Below, one piece after another: positions 1 through 8,130 of a stretch of DNA of 13,968 nt (the stretch's first letter is position 1; each line of letters starts with the position of its first letter). The translations under genes were made by a program, and so were the position numbers. Location of the stretch: assembly GCA_002317245.1 (NCBI GenBank), contig DCIU01000090.1, forward strand, positions 1 through 13,968, written 5' to 3'. A model generated the notes under the pieces. The model ran no database searches. It worked only from the letters and a program-made list of their open reading frames with translations, and was not told the DNA's origin. The stretch is from Lachnospiraceae bacterium UBA1718 (GTDB taxonomy: Bacteria; Bacillota; Clostridia; Lachnospirales; Lachnospiraceae).

Positions 1-1105
1 TGGATTCAACGGTGCAGCTTGTACACAGCTTGATCAGTTAGGTTCAGTATTTTTAACAACAACAGTTGCTCCAGCACTTGCAACAGTAACATGTATGATC
101 TTCACATGGATCAAGTATGGTAAGCCAGATGTATCTATGTGTCTCAATGCTTCTCTTGCAGGTCTCGTAGCTATCACAGCTCCTTGTGATGTTACAGATT
201 GTTTCGGAGCAATCGTAATCGGTATCGTAGCAGGACTTCTTGTTTGCTTCGGTGTTTGGTTCCTTGATTATAAGCTTCACGTAGATGATCCTGTTGGTGC
301 TGTTGCAGTTCACTGCTTAAACGGTATCTGGGGTACACTTGCAGTTGGTCTCTTTGCAACACCTTCAGCTCCAGCATATGGACTTGCTGATTCAGCAGGA
401 AACCAGTTAGTAGGTCTCTTCTACGGTGGCGGATTTAAGCTTCTTGGCATTCAGCTTGTTGGTATGATTTCAACAGCAGCCTGGACAGCAGTAACAATGA
501 CATTAGCATATTTATTTATTAAAGCGGTCTTCGGACTGCGTGTATCTGAAGAAGAAGAGATCATGGGTCTCGATTCAACAGAACACGGTATTCCTTCTGC
601 ATATGCAGGCTTCAGTATCATGGATATCTCTAACACTATGACGATGGATGTTAACGAGAATACTTCACTTGGTACTGAAGCCTACGCAGAGGCATCTGAA
701 GCTAAGAAGGCAGCAGCTGTTCCAGTTGTTGCTCCTATGGCTAGCGCTACAGGCATTAGCAAGATTGTAATCATTGCTAAGCTTACTAGATACGATGCTC
801 TGAAGAAGGCAATGAACGATCTTGGTGTTACTGGTATGACAGTAACTCAGGTAATGGGTTGTGGTATCCAGAAGGGTGCTGGCGACAGATACAGAGGTGT
901 TGAGATGGATGCAACCCTTCTTCCTAAGGTTAAGGTTGAAGTTGTTGTAAGTGCAATCCCAGTTGAGTCTGTTATCGAAGCTGCTAAGAAAGCCCTCTAC
1001 ACAGGACACATCGGAGATGGTAAAATATTCGTATATCCAGTTGAAAAGGTTGTTAAGATTAGAACTGGTGAAGAAGATTTTGATGCATTACAGGATGTTG
1101 AATAA
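1..1105 (+). CDS. amt: Ammonium transporter fused to a C-terminal P-II domain (5'-truncated)
   Basis: The reading frame is open from nucleotide 2, so the start codon and the first transmembrane segments lie upstream; 367 residues are visible. The first two thirds are Amt/MEP/Rh transporter: the visible part begins GFNGAA, then come GKPD, LAGLVAITA, DDPVGA and VHCLNGIWG. The His of that last motif fits the second pore histidine of the family. The cytoplasmic tail motif (GLDSTEHG, near nt 567-590) follows, then an Ala/Glu-rich linker to about nt 755. A P-II (GlnB/GlnK) domain fills the rest, with GMTVTQV, the T-loop region QKG..YRG, LLPKVKVEVVV and the closing IGDGKIFVYPVEKVVKIRTGEED. Family knowledge: Amt conducts ammonium across the membrane, and P-II binds ATP/ADP/2-oxoglutarate and gates Amt. 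The T-loop position equivalent to uridylylated Tyr51 of E. coli GlnB is Met here (codon 905-907). I infer ligand-based gating in cis without uridylylation. Confidence 0.95.
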   Translation, partial: GFNGAACTQLDQLGSVFLTTTVAPALATVTCMIFTWIKYGKPDVSMCLNASLAGLVAITAPCDVTDCFGAIVIGIVAGLLVCFGVWFLDYKLHVDDPVGAVAVHCLNGIWGTLAVGLFATPSAPAYGLADSAGNQLVGLFYGGGFKLLGIQLVGMISTAAWTAVTMTLAYLFIKAVFGLRVSEEEEIMGLDSTEHGIPSAYAGFSIMDISNTMTMDVNENTSLGTEAYAEASEAKKAAAVPVVAPMASATGISKIVIIAKLTRYDALKKAMNDLGVTGMTVTQVMGCGIQKGAGDRYRGVEMDATLLPKVKVEVVVSAIPVESVIEAAKKALYTGHIGDGKIFVYPVEKVVKIRTGEEDFDALQDVE

Positions 1106-1122
1106 ACTAGTTATCAATGGTG

Positions 1123-1154
1123 ATAGCCTGCAGGGAAGATTCCCTGCAGGCTAT
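1123..1154 (+). other. Perfect 15-bp inverted repeat (hairpin) between amt and carA
   Basis: Arms 1123-1137 and 1140-1154 are exact reverse complements separated by GA. In RNA the likely form is a 14-bp stem with an AGAT tetraloop. The sequence after it is AATAACG, with no U-tract, so it is not a standard intrinsic terminator. It sits 17 nt after the amt stop codon and 23 nt before the carA start. Possible roles are a processing or stability hairpin, partial attenuation between amt and carAB, or a protein-binding site. A TATAAT hexamer (1152-1157) overlaps its 3' end, but no convincing -35 lies 17 nt upstream. Confidence 0.75.
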
Positions 1155-1177
1155 AATAACGTTGTAGGAGCAGAAGG

Positions 1178-2299
1178 ATGAAGGATAAGAAGATTATTTT
1201 GGAAGACGGTTCTGTATACGAAGGCTATGGTTTTGGCGATAGTTCAGAGAGAGTATTAGAACTCGTATTCAACACATCGATGGTAGGTTATCAGGAGATA
1301 ATCTCAGATCCATCGTACACAGATCAGGCAGTTGTAATGACATATCCGCTTATTGGTAATTATGGAACTAACGAGGACGATTTCGAGTCTCAGAATCCAA
1401 CCATTGGCGGACTTGTTGTGCGTGAATACAATGACGCACCATCTAACTTCAGAAGTACCCATACACTTGATGAGATTATGAAAAAGTTCGAGATAGTGGG
1501 AATATATGGAGTTGATACAAGACAGATTACAAGGAAGCTTCGCGATAAGGGTACCTGTAAAGCCATGATTACAGATTTAGGCAGGGACACAGAGGAAGCA
1601 CTTGGAATATTGAATATGGTTAAGCTGTCTCGTAACCAGGTTGCAAGAGTTAGCTCTAAGACTACCTGGAAGGCAGACATTATTGCGCCATTCCCAAGCA
1701 ATAAAGACCTGGCAGCCAACAGACTGCATGTAGTAGCAATTGACTGCGGTATGAAACAGAATATACTTCGTTCGTTACTTTCTAAGGGGTGCAGGGTTAC
1801 TGTAGTACCTTGGGATACGGACGCTTCAGCAATAAAAGCACTTAAGCCAGATGGTATTTTTGTATCTAACGGACCTGGTGATCCGGAGGACGCAATTCCA
1901 GTAATTGAGGCTATCAGAGAACTTAAGGGAATATATCCAATCTTTGGAATATGCCTTGGCCATCAGATACTGTCCTTAGCATATGGTGCAAGAACATATA
2001 AGCTTAAGTTCGGCCACAGAGGTGGCAATCACCCAGTTAAGAATCTTAACACTGGCAAGATAGAGATTACTTCTCAGAACCATTCATATGCTGTAGATCC
2101 AGAGAGCATCGACAGCACCTGCTTACAGGTAACACACATTAATCTTCTTGATGATACAATCGAGGGAATCTGCTGCCCACAGGATAGAGCCTTTGGAGTG
2201 CAGTTCCATCCGGAGAGTGCACCTGGACCACAGGATAGCGATTATCTCTTTGATGAGTTCATCGCCAATATGAAGAGAGGAGGACGTATCCATGCCTAA
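1178..2299 (+). CDS. carA: Carbamoyl-phosphate synthase, small (glutaminase) subunit
   Basis: This 373-residue protein hydrolyses glutamine and delivers ammonia through a tunnel to CarB for carbamoyl phosphate synthesis, which feeds pyrimidines and arginine. The N-terminal CarA-specific domain begins ILEDGSVYEGYGFG and continues with FNTSMVGYQEIISDPSY. The C-terminal class I glutamine amidotransferase domain starts near residue 183 (LHVVAIDCGMK) and holds NGPGDP, the nucleophile Cys259 in FGICLGHQ, and His344/Glu346 in QFHPESAPGP. The length is normal for the family. The start is supported by AGGAG at 1166-1170, 7 nt before ATG. The gene overlaps carB by 8 nt, implying translational coupling. 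No PyrR-type leader is visible upstream. Expression could come from the amt transcript or from an unrecognised promoter in the 72-nt gap. Confidence 0.97.
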   Translation: MKDKKIILEDGSVYEGYGFGDSSERVLELVFNTSMVGYQEIISDPSYTDQAVVMTYPLIGNYGTNEDDFESQNPTIGGLVVREYNDAPSNFRSTHTLDEIMKKFEIVGIYGVDTRQITRKLRDKGTCKAMITDLGRDTEEALGILNMVKLSRNQVARVSSKTTWKADIIAPFPSNKDLAANRLHVVAIDCGMKQNILRSLLSKGCRVTVVPWDTDASAIKALKPDGIFVSNGPGDPEDAIPVIEAIRELKGIYPIFGICLGHQILSLAYGARTYKLKFGHRGGNHPVKNLNTGKIEITSQNHSYAVDPESIDSTCLQVTHINLLDDTIEGICCPQDRAFGVQFHPESAPGPQDSDYLFDEFIANMKRGGRIHA

Positions 2300-5200
2300 G
2301 AGACAAGATATTAAGAGAATACTCGTAATAGGTTCTGGCCCAATTGTCATCGGCCAGGCAGCAGAGTTCGATTATGCAGGAACACAGGCCTGCCTTGCTC
2401 TTCGTGAGGAGGGATATACAGTAATTCTGTGTAACTCTAACCCTGCAACAATCATGACTGATACAACGATCGCTGACAAGGTATATATGGAGCCACTTAA
2501 CCTGGAATTCCTTGCAAAAGTGATCAGAACTGAGAGACCTGACGCCATTTTACCTGGCATAGGTGGTCAGACTGGTCTTAACCTTGCTATGCAGCTTGAG
2601 AAGAAGGGAATCCTTAAGGAATGTCATGTTGAACTACTCGGTACAACAAGTGACAGTATTGATAAGGCTGAGGACAGAGAAAAGTTCAAGGAATTATGTG
2701 AGGAGATTGGTGAGCCTGTCCTTCCTTCAGTAATAGTTGAGTCTATGGAAGAAGGTATCGCAGCGGCTGCTGAGATAGGATATCCAATAGTTATAAGACC
2801 TGCATTCACACTTGGTGGAACAGGTGGTGGATTCGCTGATAATGATAAGGAGCTTAAGGAGATTCTTAAGAATGCTCTTGTATTATCACCAATTCATCAG
2901 GCTCTTATTGAGAAGTCAGTTAAGGGCTATAAGGAAATAGAATATGAAGTAATCCGCGATGCCAATGATACTGCCATCGCTATTTGTAATATGGAAAACT
3001 TAGACCCTGTAGGAGTTCATACAGGTGATTCCATTGTAGTGTGTCCATCACAGACACTGACTAACCGCGAATATCATATGCTCAGGGATGCAGCCCTTAA
3101 GCTTATCCGTTCACTTAAGGTAGAGGGTGGATGCAACGTGCAGTTCGCACTTAACCCTAACTCCTTTGAGTACTATGTAATCGAGGTTAATCCTAGAGTA
3201 TCAAGATCATCAGCTCTCGCTTCCAAGGCCAGTGGATACCCTATTGCCAGAGTATCAGCCAAGATAAGCGTTGGAATGAGACTTGATGAGATCCGGCTTG
3301 CCAACACACTTGCATGCTTCGAGCCAGCCCTTGACTATGTTGTTAGCAAGATGCCTAGATTCCCATTTGATAAGTTCACAGATGCTGACAACAGTCTGTC
3401 AACACAGATGAAGGCAACTGGTGAGGTAATGAGTGTCGGCAGAAGCTTCGAGGAGAGTTTACTTAAGTCAATCAGATCCCTTGAGATCGGCGTGTTCCAC
3501 CTTCATATGAATAAGTTCGATGGCTGGAACCTTAATGACTTGCTTAACTATGTAGCTTTATCTAAGGATGACAGAATCTATGCTATAGCTGAGATAGCCC
3601 GTCTGGGTGGCTCGGCAGATGACGTTATTAGAAGAAGTCAGATTGATAAATTTTTCGTTGATAAGCTCTTCAACATAGTTGCAATGGAGAAGAGTCTTGC
3701 AGGCCTATCACTTGATACTATATCTAAGGAACAGCTTTACGCTGCTAAGAGAATGGGATTCTCTGATAAGGAGATTGGAGTAATCTTAGGATGCGGAATG
3801 CGTGAGGTATTCGACTTAAGAAAGAAATACAACATCTTCCCTGTATATAAGATGATTGATACATGTTCGGCAGAGTTTGACAGCTATATACCATACTTCT
3901 ACTCAACCTATGAGGATGAAAATGAGTCAATTCTGTCTGATAAGGAGAAGATTGTAGTACTTGGTTCCGGACCAATCAGAATTGGCCAGGGTGTAGAGTT
4001 CGACTACTCTACCGTTCATGCTGTCAGGACAATTAAGGAAGCAGGTTACGAGGCTATTATCATCAACAATAACCCTGAGACAGTATCTACTGATTATACA
4101 ATCTCAGATAAGTTATACTTCGAGCCACTGTGCGTAGAAGACGTAATGAATATAATCGAGCTTGAGAAACCTAAGGGAGTAATAGCTTCCCTGGGCGGCC
4201 AGACAGCTATTAATCTGGCAGCACCTCTTACAGAGTTCGGTGTAAAGATTATTGGTACTGACTGTTATGCTATCGACAAGGCGGAGAACAGGGATGCCTT
4301 CGAGAAGCTTCTTAAGGAGCTTCAGATTCCACAGCCTAAGGGACGTGCCGTGACAAGTATTGAAGAGGGACTTAAGGCAGCAGATGAGATTGGGTTCCCA
4401 GTACTTGTTCGACCAAGCTTCGTTCTTGGTGGTCGTGCCATGCAGATAGTAAGTAAGGCTCAGGATATGGAGCATTACCTTAAGACCGCAGTTGAGGTGG
4501 ACGTTGATAAACCGGTATTAGTTGATAAGTATATCAGAGGAAAAGAGGTCGAGATTGACGCTATCTGCGACGGTAAGGATGTATTCGCCCCTGGTATTAT
4601 GGAGCTGGTAGAGAGGACGGGTGTTCACTCTGGAGACTCAATCAGTGTATATCCAACCTACAGCATCTCAGACAAGGTTAAGGAAGTAATCCTTGATTAC
4701 ACTAAGAGATTAGGACTTGGAATTGGAATTGTAGGTCTTTTCAATATCCAGTTCATCGTTGATGAAGAGGATAATGTATATATTATCGAGGTTAACCCAA
4801 GATCATCACGTACAGTACCTTTCTTATCTAAGTCTACAGGCTACAGCCTGGCAGATATAGCAACATTAATTATGCTTGGTTCAACTCTGGAAGATGAGTT
4901 AGCTAAGCTTGGATTTGATACTGCAGCATATCCTAATAAGGATATAGCTTATTATCCAGCAGAGAAGGGCAGATGGTATGTTAAGGCACCTGCATTCTCC
5001 TTCAGCAAGCTCCATGGTATGGACGCTTACCTGTCGCCGGAGATGAAGTCTACTGGTGAGGCAATTGGTTATGATAATACCCTGCATCGTGCTATGTATA
5101 AGGCACTTGTTGCTTCTGGTGTTAAGCTGTCTAACTATGGTACAGTTACTGTTACCCTGGCTGATGAGGATAAGGAGGAGGCTCTTCCATTAATTAGAAG

Positions 5201-5513
5201 ATTCTATAATCTTGGATTCAATATTGAGGCTACTATTGGTACAGCTGACTTCCTTAAGGAGCATGGCATTAAGACCCGCATTCGTAGAAAGCTTAGCGAA
5301 GGCAGTGATGAGATACTGCAGTCTATCAGGGCAGGATATGTAAGCTACGTAATTAATACCCGTGCAATCCTCTCGGGCGTTCACTATGAGGATGGTGTCG
5401 CCATCAGAAGATGCGCTACAGAGAATAATGTAACCATGTTCACGTCTCTTGATACAGTAAGGGTACTTCTTGATGTACTTGAGGAAGTAACAATCTGCGT
5501 ATCGACAATATAA
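2292..5513 (+). CDS. carB: Carbamoyl-phosphate synthase, large (synthetase) subunit
   Basis: This 1073-residue protein makes carbamoyl phosphate from bicarbonate, two ATP and ammonia supplied by CarA. It shows the family's internal duplication. The first synthetase half opens with LVIGSGPIVIGQAAEFDYAG (about residues 10-30). The second opens with VVLGSGPIRIGQGVEFDYS (about 553-572). Each half carries an ATP-grasp fold ending in a metal-binding signature of the EVNPR type (IEVNPRVSRSSALASKA and IEVNPRSSRTVPFLSKSTG). The region of about residues 404-550 is the oligomerisation segment. The last ~135 residues form the MGS-like allosteric domain that in other CarB proteins binds UMP or ornithine. 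The ATG lies inside the carA 3' end with GGAGG at 2279-2283, 8 nt upstream. The protein ends ...ICVSTI, a few nucleotides before a GC-rich repeat-like stretch, but nothing essential appears to be missing. Confidence 0.97.
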   Translation: MPKRQDIKRILVIGSGPIVIGQAAEFDYAGTQACLALREEGYTVILCNSNPATIMTDTTIADKVYMEPLNLEFLAKVIRTERPDAILPGIGGQTGLNLAMQLEKKGILKECHVELLGTTSDSIDKAEDREKFKELCEEIGEPVLPSVIVESMEEGIAAAAEIGYPIVIRPAFTLGGTGGGFADNDKELKEILKNALVLSPIHQALIEKSVKGYKEIEYEVIRDANDTAIAICNMENLDPVGVHTGDSIVVCPSQTLTNREYHMLRDAALKLIRSLKVEGGCNVQFALNPNSFEYYVIEVNPRVSRSSALASKASGYPIARVSAKISVGMRLDEIRLANTLACFEPALDYVVSKMPRFPFDKFTDADNSLSTQMKATGEVMSVGRSFEESLLKSIRSLEIGVFHLHMNKFDGWNLNDLLNYVALSKDDRIYAIAEIARLGGSADDVIRRSQIDKFFVDKLFNIVAMEKSLAGLSLDTISKEQLYAAKRMGFSDKEIGVILGCGMREVFDLRKKYNIFPVYKMIDTCSAEFDSYIPYFYSTYEDENESILSDKEKIVVLGSGPIRIGQGVEFDYSTVHAVRTIKEAGYEAIIINNNPETVSTDYTISDKLYFEPLCVEDVMNIIELEKPKGVIASLGGQTAINLAAPLTEFGVKIIGTDCYAIDKAENRDAFEKLLKELQIPQPKGRAVTSIEEGLKAADEIGFPVLVRPSFVLGGRAMQIVSKAQDMEHYLKTAVEVDVDKPVLVDKYIRGKEVEIDAICDGKDVFAPGIMELVERTGVHSGDSISVYPTYSISDKVKEVILDYTKRLGLGIGIVGLFNIQFIVDEEDNVYIIEVNPRSSRTVPFLSKSTGYSLADIATLIMLGSTLEDELAKLGFDTAAYPNKDIAYYPAEKGRWYVKAPAFSFSKLHGMDAYLSPEMKSTGEAIGYDNTLHRAMYKALVASGVKLSNYGTVTVTLADEDKEEALPLIRRFYNLGFNIEATIGTADFLKEHGIKTRIRRKLSEGSDEILQSIRAGYVSYVINTRAILSGVHYEDGVAIRRCATENNVTMFTSLDTVRVLLDVLEEVTICVSTI

Positions 5514-5517
5514 TGAA

Positions 5518-5546
5518 CCTGGGGGACGGGGTCAGAGTGTCATTTT
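5518..5546. repeat. REP-like GC-rich sequence between carB and purF
   Basis: The stretch contains GGGGGACGGGGTCAGAGTG followed by TCATTTT. It is clearly richer in G than the surrounding genes and does not resemble a ribosome binding site, promoter or terminator. From memory it resembles the 'GACGGGGTCA...GTCATTTT' dispersed palindromic half-elements common in Firmicutes and linked with REP-associated tyrosine transposases. That family assignment is an inference, because only one copy is seen here. It lies 4 nt after the carB stop codon and ends 20 nt before the purF start. It forms no strong hairpin by itself. Confidence 0.45.
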
Positions 5547-5566
5547 CACGATAATCAGGAACAACA

Positions 5567-7018
5567 ATGAACGAATTAGCAGTCTTTGAGAACAACTTAA
5601 TAGAAGATAAATTTGGAGAAGAGTGCGGCGTCTTCGGAATGATAGATCCAGACGGCGGTGACGTTGCCAGCTCCATTTACTATGGATTATTTGCTCTCCA
5701 GCACAGAGGTCAGGAGAGCTGCGGTATCGCTGTAAGTGATACAGAGGGTGTAAAGGGTAATTTCAAGTGCTATAAGGATATGGGACTTCTGAATGAGGCC
5801 TTCGCACCAGAGATGTTAGACAAGCTCAAGGGTAATATCGGTGTTGGACATGTAAGATATTCAACAGCAGGAAGCTCAGTCAGAGAGAATGCCCAGCCTC
5901 TTGTAATTAATTACGTGAAGGGTATTCTGGGAATGGCTCATAACGGCAACCTCATTAATGCTAATAAGCTGCGTGAGGAGTTAGCCTATACTGGTGCCAT
6001 CTTCCAGACAACAATTGACTCCGAGGTTATCGCTTACCTGATAGCCAGAGAGAGGCTCTATAGCACATCGGTTGAAGAGGCAGTAATGCATACTATGAGG
6101 AAGATTAAGGGAGCCTATTCCTTAGTCATCATGTCGCCTCGTAAGTTAATTGGGGCCAGAGACCCCTATGGATTCAGACCTCTCTGCATAGGTAAAAGAG
6201 ATAACACTTACATACTGGCAAGCGAGACTTGTGCTCTGGATACTATTGGTGCTGAGTATGTAAGAGATGTACTTCCAGGTGAGGTAGTCACTATCTCACA
6301 CGAGGGTGTAATTGAGTCCGATACAAGTATGTGTATTAAGAAGGAAGAGCAGGCAAGATGTGTATTCGAGTACATCTATTTTGCAAGACCTGATACATAC
6401 ATTGATGGAGTCAGTGTATATAATTCAAGAATTCTTGCGGGAAAATTCCTTGCAATTGACTCTCCAGTAGAGGCGGATATAGTTGTTGGAGTACCTGAGT
6501 CTGGTAATTGTGCAGCCATGGGATATGCGGCACAGTCAGGACTTCCCTATGCACAGGCCTTCGTTAAGAATGGATATGTGGGACGTACCTTCATCAAGCC
6601 CGGCCAGAAGAGCAGAGAGAGCTCAGTAAGAGTTAAGCTTAATGCCCTTAAGGAAGTAGTTAAGGATAAGAGAATAATAATGATAGATGACTCGATTGTA
6701 AGAGGTACAACCTCAGACAGAATTGTGCGCATGCTTCGTGATGCAGGAGCTAAGGAGGTGCACATGAGAGTCAGTTCGCCACCATTTTTGTATCCATGCT
6801 ATTTCGGAACAGATGTGCCAGCCAGAGACCAGCTGATTGCCTATAACAGAAGCATCGAAGAAATCAGGAATATCATTGGTGCAGACTCACTGGCCTACCT
6901 TAAAGAGGAGAGACTTCATGAGATTGCTGACAATCTTGGCATCTGTAAGGGATGCTTCAATGGAGTATATCCAATGGATCCTCCAGAGGATGATATCAGA
7001 GGCGAGTTTGATAAGTAG
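5567..7018 (+). CDS. purF: Amidophosphoribosyltransferase
   Basis: This 483-residue enzyme catalyses the first committed step of purine synthesis, converting PRPP and glutamine to 5-phosphoribosylamine. The class II glutamine amidotransferase domain begins after a propeptide of 19 residues. Cys20 in EECGVFGM is the expected nucleophile after autoprocessing, as in Bacillus PurF. GVGHVRYST, HNGNL and ARDPYGFRPL follow. The phosphoribosyltransferase half has the PRPP loop IIMIDDSIVRGTTS near residues 369-382. Cys265, Cys411, Cys460 and Cys463 (the last two in GICKGC) match the positions of the [4Fe-4S] ligands of the Bacillus-type oxygen-labile enzyme. The start is supported by CAGGA at 5556-5560, 6 nt before ATG, and there is no internal Met before Cys20. 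The gene is probably cotranscribed with carAB, since no terminator separates them. A terminator follows. Confidence 0.97.
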   Translation: MNELAVFENNLIEDKFGEECGVFGMIDPDGGDVASSIYYGLFALQHRGQESCGIAVSDTEGVKGNFKCYKDMGLLNEAFAPEMLDKLKGNIGVGHVRYSTAGSSVRENAQPLVINYVKGILGMAHNGNLINANKLREELAYTGAIFQTTIDSEVIAYLIARERLYSTSVEEAVMHTMRKIKGAYSLVIMSPRKLIGARDPYGFRPLCIGKRDNTYILASETCALDTIGAEYVRDVLPGEVVTISHEGVIESDTSMCIKKEEQARCVFEYIYFARPDTYIDGVSVYNSRILAGKFLAIDSPVEADIVVGVPESGNCAAMGYAAQSGLPYAQAFVKNGYVGRTFIKPGQKSRESSVRVKLNALKEVVKDKRIIMIDDSIVRGTTSDRIVRMLRDAGAKEVHMRVSSPPFLYPCYFGTDVPARDQLIAYNRSIEEIRNIIGADSLAYLKEERLHEIADNLGICKGCFNGVYPMDPPEDDIRGEFDK

Positions 7019-7062
7019 TATGACAAATAATGGCCCCAGCAGAATGTTATGGGCTTCAAAAT

Positions 7063-7085
7063 AAGTGCCTTAGGGCACTTTTTTT
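7063..7085 (+). terminator. Intrinsic terminator after purF
   Basis: A 7-bp stem (AAGTGCC, 7063-7069, with GGCACTT, 7074-7080) has the loop TTAG and is followed by further T residues to 7085. It lies 44 nt downstream of the purF stop codon and closes the carA-carB-purF unit. Its U-tract abuts the -10 region of the next gene. Confidence 0.88.
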
Positions 7086-7093
7086 GATATAAT
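7085..7093 (+). promoter_or_regulatory. Extended -10 promoter for the dehydrogenase gene
   Basis: TGATATAAT combines a perfect -10 hexamer (7088-7093) with the TG extended -10 dinucleotide (7085-7086). The -35 position (about 7065-7070, GTGCCT) is poor and falls inside the purF terminator stem, so the promoter would depend on the extended -10. Transcription would start near 7100, giving a leader of about 47 nt. Confidence 0.6.
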
Positions 7094-7146
7094 GAACGGG
7101 TATTTAGAGGCAGTAACAGAAGAAACTATGAAGAAAGAGGCATAGT

Positions 7147-8076
7147 ATGCGCGGATTGTATTTCGATGGCACCAAGGCTATATATAGAGAAGACTTAGAG
7201 AAGCCTGTTCCAGATGAAGGAAGAAGCCTTGTTAAGATACTGATGTCTGCAGTATGTAATACCGATAAAGAGATTCTTAAGGGCTATAGACCAGACTTCA
7301 GGGGCATCATGGGCCATGAGTTCGTAGGACTGGTGGAAGAATCTGAGGATAAGAGCCTTATTGGCAAGAGAGTAGTAGGAGAGATCAATGAGGTATGTCA
7401 CGAGTGCCTCTACTGCAGGACTGGCAGACCACATCACTGCTCTAACAGAACAACACCAGGGCTATCCAAGGATGGATGCTTCGCAGAATACATGATTCTT
7501 AAGACGGAGAACCTTCATGTTATTCCTGATGAACTCCCAACAGATGTGGCAGTGTTCACGGAGCCACTGGCAGCAGCCTTCGAGATACTTGAGCAGGTAG
7601 AGATTCCTGTGGATACACCGGTAGCGGTACTTGGAGATGGCCGTCTGGCACTGTGTATAGCCAATGTAATGCATTTGGCTGGAGCAGTCGTTACTGTTAT
7701 TGGCCGTCACGATGAGAAACTTGAGCTTTTTAAGGGAATTGCTAATACTACCAAGGAGGGCAAAAGTGAGGGCTACGAAGTCGTAGTAGAAGCCACAGGC
7801 ACTCCGGGCGGCATTGGGCAGGCTATAGGACTTGTCAGGAAGATGGGTACCATAGTGCTTAAGTCCACCTATGCAGATAATGCCAGTGTCAATCTTAGTA
7901 TGATTCCTGTTAATGAGATAACAGTTGTAGGAAGTAGATGCGGCCCATTTGAGCCAGCCATTAAGGCTTTAACAGAGGGAAGCATTGTTCTGCCACAGAT
8001 TGAGAAGTATGATCTTAAGGATTACGAGAAGGCTTTTGCATCGACCGCATTCAAGGCAGGCTTTGACTTCAAATAA
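7147..8076 (+). CDS. Zinc-dependent medium-chain dehydrogenase (alcohol dehydrogenase-like), substrate unknown
   Basis: This 309-residue protein of the medium-chain dehydrogenase/reductase superfamily is presumably a cytoplasmic NAD(P)-dependent oxidoreductase. The N-terminal GroES-like catalytic domain carries Cys37, His57-Glu58 (GHEF) and Glu139 (TEPLAAA), consistent with catalytic zinc ligation. The structural zinc set is Cys84, Cys87, Cys90 and Cys98, in C-x2-C-x2-C-x7-C spacing. The Rossmann domain has a GxGxxA-type nucleotide loop (VLGDGRLALC, residues 161-170) with Arg187 after the second strand. The protein is shorter than the 340-350 residues usual for this family, mostly in the C-terminal half, but the motifs are intact. 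The start is supported by GAGG at 7137-7140, 6 nt before ATG. It has its own promoter and no terminator behind it before the asnB promoter. Substrate cannot be told from sequence, and its link to the nitrogen genes around it is unclear. Confidence 0.9.
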   Translation: MRGLYFDGTKAIYREDLEKPVPDEGRSLVKILMSAVCNTDKEILKGYRPDFRGIMGHEFVGLVEESEDKSLIGKRVVGEINEVCHECLYCRTGRPHHCSNRTTPGLSKDGCFAEYMILKTENLHVIPDELPTDVAVFTEPLAAAFEILEQVEIPVDTPVAVLGDGRLALCIANVMHLAGAVVTVIGRHDEKLELFKGIANTTKEGKSEGYEVVVEATGTPGGIGQAIGLVRKMGTIVLKSTYADNASVNLSMIPVNEITVVGSRCGPFEPAIKALTEGSIVLPQIEKYDLKDYEKAFASTAFKAGFDFK

Positions 8077-8101
8077 GAGTTAAAAAATCATATAAAAGTT
8101 G

Positions 8102-8130
8102 TTGACATCTTATGTATTCTTGTATACAAT
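8102..8130 (+). promoter_or_regulatory. Sigma-A promoter of asnB-pyrG
   Basis: TTGACA (8102-8107) and TACAAT (8125-8130) are separated by exactly 17 nt, and an A/T-rich stretch lies just upstream (8081-8100). Transcription should start at about 8137. The element is repeated almost exactly before gltB (11522-11550). Confidence 0.88.

Noticed and set aside
1106..1177. PyrR-type pyrimidine attenuator before carA.
   Set aside because: The hairpin has neither a PyrR-binding loop sequence nor a downstream U-tract terminator.
4113..4475. Open frames on the - strand across carB and other genes (the longest are about 110-120 codons).
   Set aside because: They are antisense shadows of well-conserved genes, with no family resemblance and no ribosome binding sites.
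5518..5532. G-quadruplex in the G-rich tract between carB and purF.
   Set aside because: Only two long G runs are present; a quadruplex needs four.
7128..7145. Five-codon reading frame (MKKEA) just before the dehydrogenase.
   Set aside because: It overlaps the ribosome binding site of the real gene and has none of its own; chance occurrence is likely.
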